Origin: Nemania diffusa
Taxonomy: Eukaryota > Ascomycota > Sordariomycetes > Xylariales > Xylariaceae
Length of the DNA: 64,000 bases
NCBI GenBank assembly: GCA_038501195.1
Contig: JBBPUQ010000009.1
Span: 248,001-312,000, forward strand
Reading direction: 5' to 3'
Position 1 is the stretch's first letter, and every line of letters begins with the position of its first letter. This document shows positions 55,802 through 64,000 of this stretch, one piece after another. The translations under genes and the position numbers were made by a program. Under the pieces are notes generated by a model that saw only the letters and a list, made by a program, of their open reading frames with translations, did not search any database and was not told where the DNA came from.

Positions 55802-57177
55802 ATGGCGGACAAGTACATCCTCCGCGTGACGGCCGGGTCCGACTACAACATCGACAACCACGCCGTGGTCCCCGTGAACGCGCCCGAGACGGTGCGCGTC
55901 AGCACCGACCTGATCGACGCGGAGCTCAACGTGCGCGTGCGGAACTACAGGGGTCTCCCGCGCGGCTCGCCCGCGTCGTCGCCGTACTTCGAGCTGGAGC
56001 CCCACGCGGCGAACGGGGACCAGTACAGCATCGCCATCCGCTTCACGCCAAAGCCTCCCCCCAGGCGGAAAAGCCCTGCGCCTAGGGGTGGGGCTGCTGA
56101 CGCGTCGGGGGCCGGTGGCGAGGGACCATTACAGGGGGCGGACCCCGCCCCGTCGTTAACACCGGCGGGCAAAGACGACGGCGACGAGGACGAGTCAGGG
56201 GAGGGGGAGAAGGAGGAGGCGGCGGAGCAGGCAAAAGGCATCTCGGGCCGCGACCTGCAGTTCGGCAACGACTTCGACCACCCGATCCGCGACCGCCTGC
56301 CCCCGGGCTTCAGCTACGCCATGAACATCGTGAAGTGGTGGATCGACCCCGGCCTCGACGGCGACCCCTACGCGGACGCGCCCTACCTCTACGGGCCCGG
56401 CCTGTCCTCCTTCAGCGCCGTGCACGTCGGCGCCGGCGCCTTCGACCCTGAAAATGGGGGGTTGTGCTTCGACGAGGGCGGGGACGAGGACGGGCTGAGG
56501 GAGCGGAGGGGGGTGGGCGCGCCCGATGGCGCGAAGGAGAGGAAGAAGTGGGCGCTCGCGGACGGGAGTAAGGAGGGCTGGGTCTGGGAGTTTGGCAGGA
56601 CGTATTGCGTCGACTTTTGTAATCCGTATTTGGATTTTGGCGAGTTTGCGCTTAGGCTGCCGGGGTTTACGCTGCCGATTATGAAGTATTGGGATGGGCA
56701 GGGACTCAGGTAAGTGTTTCGAGAGTTTTTTTTTTTTTTTTTGGCTTCGTTTGTTTCGCGTCTCTCACGCTACCTTTACCCTCTACCTCCTATTTTCTCC
56801 TTTTTCTTTTCTATTTTTGTTTTCGTTGTTTTATGGAGTAAGCGGATGGTATCTTATTCGGTCTGGCATTCCACAGGGCCCACCGCAAGCGCTCACATAC
56901 CCTTAGGTACGTGCTTCGGAACCGAACCACGGGCGAGACGTATCTCACCGTGCTATTCTCGCTGTACCTCAAAGAGGATGTTAATGAGGATGGATCGCTA
57001 AAGCCTGCCGCCCTCGAGGCTAAGCGCGAGGACCTAGAATTGGCGAGGCAGGCGGGGAAGATTACTAATGATGATCGGGGTGGCGATGGGGGTGGCGATG
57101 AGAAAGGAGAGGCGCCTGCTGAGAGTGCGGGTGGTGCGGGGGATGGTGGTGGTGGTAATGATGATGATGTTGACTAA
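55802..57177 (+). CDS. DUF1769 family protein
   Basis: Two exons, 55802-56709 and 56907-57177, with a 197-bp intron (donor GTAAGT, acceptor TAG), give 392 residues. The fungal DUF1769 domain is recognisable by NDFDHPIRDRLPPGFSYAMN, IVKWWIDPGLDGDPYADAPY, LYGPGLSSFSAVHVG, CVDFCNPYLDFGEFALRLPG and, after the splice, LRYVLRNRTTGETYLTVLFS. An N-terminal beta-rich segment (residues 1-85) starts MADKYILRVTAGSDYN. Two low-complexity insertions, one acidic (GDEDESGEGEKEEAAEQ) and one glycine/asparagine/aspartate-rich at the C-terminus, interrupt or follow it. The function of DUF1769 is not known to me. The start is the ATG at 55802. The coding sequence is strongly GC-rich compared with its AT-rich flanks. 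Confidence 0.88.
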
Positions 57178-58483
57178 GCGATGCGCGTACTACACATAGA
57201 TAGATTTCTGAGTAAGAGTTGCGGCTCTTGTGTAGAATTGTATATCAAGATGCATTTCGACGCCTTCACTCGACGGATAATTACTCTGCTGTTGTAGTTC
57301 CCTACCTCGAACTGTCCCAGCCGAAAGGATGCCAATCCCTGTTTCTCATTCGGTCTCCCAAACCGTTTTCTTAGTAAACAACCGCATTCAACTATGTAAC
57401 TATAATACGGCAGGACAGGGGTAAATCTCTTCGGGCAGATCTCCGAACGCTCTATTAATAGATAGAGGTTTCAAACCGGTCACACAGACATATAGACTCC
57501 TGCGTGTGTGATTGGCCCCCTCCTCGCCGTGCTGCCATTGGCTTCGTCCTCCTGGGGATGGTTACGTGTATGTATGCTCAGATGTCGTATTAAATAAGTG
57601 CTGATTGGCTGGAAAGCGGTCATGCAATTACCACCGGGCTAATTATGTTCTCGTGGAACGATACATTTTAATTCTATTGGGGCCTCTCCCGCCCCTCGAC
57701 ACGACGTAATTATTCCCAGGCGCCGGGAGGATTGCATGCACGGTACTTACTTTCCATTAACCACGTGCTTTCGCTACCCTGCAACCTCACGACACTCCTC
57801 TCCCGTGTATCACTTATAGTGAGATAAGATCCAGATCCGGATTGTGATCTGTTGTCCAGCTGATATTGCTAGATTTGTGTTTACGAGTCGATGGCAAGTC
57901 CCGCTTGCAATCATCGGTCTAGTTGTTGTTGTTGGTGGTGGTGTGGAAATCTCTTTCGAACGTTTTGATCTGCGTTATAGCCAATGCCGTTCGCTCTTCG
58001 ACTTTTGTCTCAGAATTAGAGGCTTCTGCAGACATAACTAGAGCTTGTATTAGTCGCCCCCGCTGCGAGAGCGATTGAGATGATTTGGGGGAGCTTACTA
58101 AGACAACGGTCTCCGGATGGTAAGGAATTGTCTTTATATTCTGGTTGATAAATTTGTCTTTGATAGGCGTCATGCTCCGTTAGGGCTGAAGCCGTTAGCG
58201 TAGCCCGGGCACTGGTGCTTATATTCATTAATAAGTGTTGACTGTTTGCAGGTGATTCAATGCGAACCTTTCTGGAGGCTGTGAAGGGGCCATCCTGGGT
58301 GCCTAGAGAGGAGTATTTGATAGTATGTAATGTTGGTAAAGAGTATTTAAGCCCTCATATAAGCTGTAACTAATTATAGATGAAGTGTGGTACAGACTAT
58401 AGACAAGTCTATATATCTTGACAGCCAGACCGCTTATTTGTCGAGGCGCCTGGGACAGTTGCGATACTTATCTAAGTGGCAGG

Positions 58484-58801
58484 TTATAAGGGATAATAAA
58501 TAGTGGACTCGATAATATGGCAAGATGTTATAATGCACTTTAATATAGACATTAGTGCTCCCAGATATTTTGGATAGCTACCGATCTCTTGCCCGTTGAA
58601 GGTAAAGAAAGCAGCAAACCTATTCGAGACGCCGGTAAGGCTCTTGCGAGATCCCTCAAGATCCAGGTTCATAATCCCGGTCGTGCTGGATAAGTGCCGA
58701 ATATCAACAGTAATTTTCGGACATATTGACATATTCGCCACACATGTCAGCGCTCGGAATCCTACTCCTTCTAAAACTTCCTTAGTTGCTATTGAATACA
58801 T
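58484..58801 (-). CDS. Orphan ORF, uncertain
   Basis: A 105-codon ORF starting MYSIATKEVLEGVGFRALTC. Composition is protein-like, with alternating short hydrophobic and polar stretches (NRFAAFFTFNGQEIGSYP), but no family is recognised. It may be a gene remnant in the gene-poor stretch. Confidence 0.25.
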   Translation of the reverse strand: MYSIATKEVLEGVGFRALTCVANMSICPKITVDIRHLSSTTGIMNLDLEGSRKSLTGVSNRFAAFFTFNGQEIGSYPKYLGALMSILKCIITSCHIIESTIYYPL

Positions 58802-61485
58802 GTGTGTGTTCTCGATATCCCAACATCTAACCTATTCAGCTGCAAGGGGGCGGATATTACATACTGTTTCTATCTCCTGATCTAGTCAGCCTCATGGGGA
58901 CAATAGTGATGTGTCGGTATGCTTAAGGATTAGACGAGCAGGTTTTTGAACTAGACTAGGAGTGTTCCGGGTCTTGCCGTTTCACTCATATATCCTAGCC
59001 CTTCAGAAACTTCAAAGGACTTTGAGGGACTTTGAGGGACTTGGTGAGCTACCCAGCGCGTCTAATACCGGATGAGATCGCACAAAATTGCACTATATCA
59101 AGGCTTTTAAGGGCGGCTGACAGTTACGTGGCAAATTCGTATCATAACTATAACACCAGGCTTGCGTAAGGCAGATTGCTAAGTATTATCACTCTGCGAA
59201 ATAATATGAAACTAGGAAACGCGCGTCTTTTAGACGCCGTCTGCCCCAAGGGCGCGCATGCCTTTCTGAGTGCGTCTATATCTAAGCTGTTATTGCCTCG
59301 TTGATAGGCAACGCCGAAGGCTCTCGGAGGGGCCGGTTCATCGCTGCATAAAAACAAACGTGTGGCCTAAAAGGGATGTATGCGGCGATATTATTCACCG
59401 CATATCTGACAGAACACCAATGCTACAGTCGGGCGGGGTTACACCCTATCAACACCCAGTTCATCCACCAATGGATTCCAATGGAGCCTAAGTATGCAGT
59501 TGTAATGTCAGGCGAGGTACAAATAAAGACTATTAAGGTTACATATCTCCCGAGGTGCTGATACAAAGTGAGGAGCCGAGATCTCCATTATTTAATAGAT
59601 TGGTAACAAATAAGAAACAGTATACCCAGAAACATCAAGAAGCCTTATTTCGGAGCTTATTGTTTTACTATTCTAGAATCTCAAGAGCGAGGATTAAAAC
59701 CTGCTTTATCATGATTCCCTCCGTGTACATCCCATGGAATGCAACTGATACTTTGATTTCGTGCACTTTTCATAGGGGAGTCTAAGGTAGAGGCGGAGAT
59801 TGCATTCCCTTTCTAGTTGGAGCGTTCCGTTTTATGCACAGCTTATAAGTCATACTACATGAAGAGGTTAGCTTTCCGCGGCTGCCTAGCAAATCACGAC
59901 ACTGGAATCGTGATATTCAAACAAGTGAAGGTTGATTACGTTACTTCTTGGCCTAGCTGTGGAACACATTATCTCGCAGCCCAAATGATGACCGTCCTGT
60001 ATGGCCCTTATGGCCCCTAATTAACATCGTGGGTACGTTCTCAGTTTGGAAAATGACAAGATCTAAAGTTTCATGGTTATGAGCACACCAAGATGATAAA
60101 CAAGCAAACATGATATTTCAAATTCATCCTCTTATTTGACCTGACTCTAGATTCAACCTATAACTTTAGGCCTGGATGCGAAGATGCGAAGATGACTATA
60201 TAGCGGTGAACAAGGAGAACCATGTCCACCCAAGGTCCACCCAACGCATAGGACTAATTCCTTCTCGGGGTTGACTGCAAAACAAGCTGCAGAAGTCGAG
60301 TGGTTGAAGCCAGCCTTCCTCATTCCGCCCTAAGCCCAGGTATGTTCGGAGAGCGTGATCCGACACTACAGTACACCTTGCCAAGACCGGAACCGAGACA
60401 ATATACCTGGAGGCGGTATACTAGCATAGGACCGGAAAGGATCGACTGTACAGAGTAGAGCCCGGACATATTATTTTACAAGTATTACAAATATTCCGCC
60501 AGCATCTGTATAACGTCAGCTTGGCCAGGAGACTTGGGGTGAATGGTGGGGGTGGGTTTCTGCGGGATACCTAGGTCGAGACTCGAGTGAAGCCAGAGGT
60601 CCTCTCAGCCTTGCGGCGTCCTTCCGCAGGTACGAATCCCTCTACAGGGGGAATCCCTAATCTCGGCAGCCCACGTTACGCTGCAACGTGTCTTGCACCA
60701 CGTGTCGTACGAGGAAGATTAGCCGAAGTAGAAGGCAGGCTCGTGAAACATTTTCATGTTCTTCCGCGCCATCCGCGACGTTGGATGCTACCGAAGCTAC
60801 GACGAACTAAGTACGGCTAGGAGACTTGGCTGGCTGCACGCTTAACGATGACCACTGCTGCTTCCCCTATATTAGATGTCCTGTGTATATTATTGGCAAA
60901 GTTCTCTTGGTATGTGTCTCCCGCCGTGCTATTTCCACAAGACTGGCTGCAGGTAGGGATGGGGAATGTCCTTTGCATATCCAGCTCAGGATCGAGATCT
61001 GAATAGGTGGCTGACAACTAATACCGCAAGTTCGGGAAATCAGTGGGCTGCCGTCGTAGTGTAGCTACGGAGCTGGGCCCCGGCAGGATGCCGTTGACCC
61101 GGGAGAACGGTGCCCCCGGACGTTGGCATGGTAGATCTTTGCGTGACTGAATTAAACCACCGGTGGCGGTTTTATTATTGGTCAAAGAACAATTCTCGAA
61201 ATGAGCCATAGCAGCTCTTCCGACTGGTTGGCTGTTTGAAAAGTGTAAAATGAAGAAGGGGAGGCCAACCAGGTGACGACTTGTTCTTAGTCAGCGGAAG
61301 TTGCATTGCATAAAGCCACTGCGTACTGCGTATGTACTTACACACTTACCATATAGTATACTTTTGACGAACTTATCAGCCGGCCCATGTGGTTTCTTTA
61401 TCAATGTTAACGAATGCATAGCCGCAGTGTCAGTGAAAGGCGCTCACTGAACTAGGTACTCTAATTTTCATCCTTTCTTCCTATT

Positions 61486-61599
61486 ATGACAGACGAAGAG
61501 AGGAGAGCTAGAGTTCAAAATGCGAGAGAAGTTGATGACTGGAAGGCAGAAAAGCTGGATGAGGTCAAGCCACGGATTCATGCAGGATTAGCTGTCTAG
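61486..61599 (+). CDS. Very short charged ORF, uncertain
   Basis: A 37-codon ORF from ATG to TAG encodes a highly charged helical peptide (MTDEERRARVQNAREVDDWK, then AEKLDEVKPRIHAGLAV). The lack of low complexity and the coding-like third positions are suggestive. It could be a first exon or a remnant. No homologue is recalled. Confidence 0.25.
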   Translation: MTDEERRARVQNAREVDDWKAEKLDEVKPRIHAGLAV

Positions 61600-62282
61600 T
61601 GTAAATTATAATGTAACCAATATCGACGTCGCAGTCTACTACCTACCTATTTAGGCAATAGGGTATAGCCAGGGAAGGATTGCCCGGACGGACTTGTCTG
61701 TGGCTTACACATGTTACGCAGTAGATAGGTACATCCTACAATAGAACGGCCGTAGATACATCAGAATATGGTATACCTAATATGCACAACTCTATACTAA
61801 ATGAGTATGAGATGACTCATGTAGGTAGGTTACTGGGCGTTGTTTTAGGACTTTACCTTAATTACTGGGCAGGTATTACAGTACGTTGGTAGGTAGGTAC
61901 CTACATCTACATGTATCTACTTAGTACTATATTCTGTACAATACTGTATATACTTTACCTTATGTAAGATGTAGAGTTCTACGGCGGGCAGCACAACCGT
62001 CCCCAGTTTTCGCCCGGATGGATCCTCCAAGCCCCAAAAGTCCCTCCCCCAGGCCCCAACCAGCCGCTCGTTGACGACAGTGGCCCCATCGTAATTACAC
62101 TACATACGCGCGCGTGTTGACAGTGTGTCCCTTGCCCCGTTATCGAATGTAATCAATCCATCTCTGACTATTATCTACCACTTTGTCGAATGATTCCCTG
62201 ATGATGACGAAGCATACCACTTAGATAGAGCGCTCCGTGATACAGCCGCCCGTCGCCGTTCCTCGCCGTCACAACTCTCGCG

Positions 62283-64000
62283 ATGCCTCCAGCGCCGGGC
62301 CAGAAGGGGACCGGCAAGAAGGGCTCGAGTGGAAAAGCGCAGCGTAGTCGCAACACGACCCCCATGTCCAGCCTGCCCGCCGGCAACAGCGCCGCCGCCG
62401 CCGCCGCTAGCATCATCCCACCCATCGAACTACTCGAGAGCGAATTGTTCGACATCAAGTACGAGCATGTGCGCAACACGCTGTACGACGACATCATCGA
62501 CCAGAGCGCCTCCAATGCCGTGATCCCCGATTCCAAGACGCTCGATGCCCTGCTGTCGAAACTGGACAAGCTGCACGACCTCGTCGAACGCCGCGGCAGC
62601 TGGAGCGACAAGGGCATGCGCCTGATCGCCGCCGAGAAGAAGGGCTACCACGTCAACGAATTGCCGCCCACGGGCAAATCCGAGTCCCGCAAGGACCGCA
62701 TGTCGCAGGAGGTCGACCGGAAGCCCAATAAAAAGAAACGCAAGGCGAACGATAACCTGGCGCCGGCCGACCAGCATCCCGGTACGTTAGCTCCGCAACG
62801 AGTTCAGCTCGTGACCGATGTTGTTGTTGCTATTGATGTTCCACGCACACCATACACACGAGACATAATGTATTTTTATTTTTATTTTTATGTGTATACT
62901 GTATAAGTATACATGCATACACATAACATACACACATATGCACACAAACATATACCTATGCCGTGCTTATGCTGGCTCAAAGTTCATGAAGTTCGTGTCC
63001 CGAGGGTGGCTTGGAGCTTGGAGTTGAAAATGTCTCGGTGACCAAGCACTGTTTGTTTGTTCCGCTTGGATCTAGCTAGTTAGCTACCAACCTACCTCTC
63101 TACCTTACATCCTCATTCACTTACTTACTTATCCATTTACTTATTCATTTACTTATTCATCTTATTCACCTACTATCTACCTCTCTACCTCTTCCCCTAC
63201 CCACCTACCTGCCTACCTCTCCACCAAAACCCTCGAAGTCCCGCTACCCAACTCCATTTCCACTTTACCTGTCTGTGATCGCGATGCATCCTGCACACAC
63301 TTTCCGCTGCAACCACGACATTTCGGAACTTGATTTTGACCCTCGTCTCTACAGAACGATCCTCTCCACTCCGCGACTCTAGCAGCAAACCTCGCAAATT
63401 ATCCCGCGACCACGACTCGGCAAGCTCCTCGCTGTCTCCCGTCGCCCAACCCACAACGAACGCCATGGAGATCGATGACAAGATAAAGCTCGACAAAAAT
63501 GCCGACGAAGAAGAAGAGGGCGAGGAGTCCTCGGAAGACGAGTTCGCGCCTCCTGCTCGCGAGGCCCCCCAGTTCCAAACCTTTGGCGAAGACCCGTCTA
63601 CCTTTCCCGACCCTACCGTCTATGAAATCCTCGACGCCAAGCCAGGCATGTCCACCGATGAATTAAAAGCCCTGTACTCTGTCGCCGTCTTTCCCAGGAC
63701 CGATCTAGCCGATCAGATTGCCGGCGATCCTCCCGACAAGGATTTCAGCAATGCGAAACCAACAAATCAGATTAGTTTTACCACCTTCTCCAGCTACGTC
63801 GAGCCGTACTTCCGTCCTTTTTCTGAGGAAGACCTCACCTTTCTTAGAGAGAGGGGCGACCGCGTATCGCCTTTTGTCATGCCTAAACGAGGCAAGAAGC
63901 ATTATACCGAGACCTGGGCAGAGGAGGATAATGCCATGGCCATCGACTCAAACAACCAAGGCAGGGACAAGCTGGCGCCGAACCAGCCCCGTGGCACCAT
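62283..64000 (+). CDS. NGG1: SAGA/ADA complex subunit ADA3/NGG1, 5' part
   Basis: Exon 1 is 62283-62781 and exon 2 starts at 63355, running past the window edge, so the C-terminal histone-acetyltransferase-complex region is not seen. The 573-bp intron has a GTACGT donor and TACAG acceptor and is unusually long for this window. Exon 1 encodes a basic, alanine-rich start and [20 protein letters not shown], a helical segment near residue 50. Exon 2 begins with a Ser/Arg-rich stretch and an acidic run ([14 protein letters not shown]). It then shows the Ada3 family block: [77 protein letters not shown] and [10 protein letters not shown]. The protein links Gcn5 and Ada2 in nuclear histone acetylation. 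The frame stays open to the last base. Confidence 0.92.

Larger units (their letters stand above)
57178..62282. other. Gene-poor stretch of about 5.1 kb
   Basis: No confident gene. Small ORFs on both strands have no recognisable domain; the best are listed separately. There is a short triplication of GAGGGACTTT at about 59010-59045, and CCTA/TAGG clusters lie at 61635-61665, 61820-61845 and 61885-61920. The final 250 bp serve as the ADA3 promoter. It may be degenerate repeat or transposon sequence, but no terminal repeats or transposase motifs were seen. Confidence 0.45.

Noticed and set aside
60541..60830. Moderately GC-rich patch checked for a dispersed 5S rRNA or tRNA gene
   Set aside because: No 5S internal control sequences and no cloverleaf could be found by eye.

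Overview
The window is nuclear DNA of a filamentous ascomycete (Pezizomycotina). The reasons are short spliceosomal introns (mostly 42-150 bp) with GTRNGT donors and CTRAY branch points, a PTH11-type rhodopsin-like membrane protein, an NLR-type STAND protein with an alpha/beta-hydrolase head, a fungal-type kynurenine monooxygenase, and the dispersed CCTA/TAGG microsatellites common in these genomes. I cannot fix the genus from sequence alone. No CRISPR array, rRNA gene or intact transposon was seen. Most gene models below were assembled by hand from splice sites, and the exon phases add up in every multi-exon model I give at high confidence.

Layout. 0-4.5 kb: an orphan protein with a four-cysteine motif, a broken or poorly resolved PLL-type lectin-like gene, and a tRNA-Gln(CUG). 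4.5-7.3 kb: an intronless secreted PL26-type rhamnogalacturonan lyase. 7.7-14.5 kb: a frameshifted relic of an NRPS-like adenylation-thiolation-reductase enzyme, tail to tail with an intact two-exon NLR (alpha/beta hydrolase, NACHT, HEAT-like repeats). 14.5-18.6 kb is gene-poor. 18.6-20.3 kb: a six-exon PTH11-like receptor.

20.6-46 kb is a mostly housekeeping block: the CDC40/PRP17 splicing factor, the ERV14 cornichon cargo receptor, type 1 methionine aminopeptidase, BNA4 kynurenine 3-monooxygenase, an SDR, a divergent pair encoding the two halves of the plant Tm-1 architecture (TIM-barrel PEP-hydrolase-like and UPF0261), a caspase-fold protein whose catalytic Cys is Ser, ADE6 (FGAM synthase) with a probable 20-nt mini-exon, a small membrane protein and a membrane-anchored alpha/beta hydrolase.

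46-64 kb: a cupin, a three-exon F-box protein, a small membrane protein, a DUF1769 protein, a second gene-poor stretch of about 5 kb, and the 5' part of the SAGA subunit ADA3/NGG1, which runs off the right edge.

The housekeeping genes serve unrelated pathways (splicing, ER export, N-terminal Met removal, NAD synthesis, purine synthesis, chromatin acetylation), so this is not one cluster. The more unusual content is the NLR, the caspase-like pseudoenzyme, the Tm-1 gene pair and the decayed secondary-metabolism relic.
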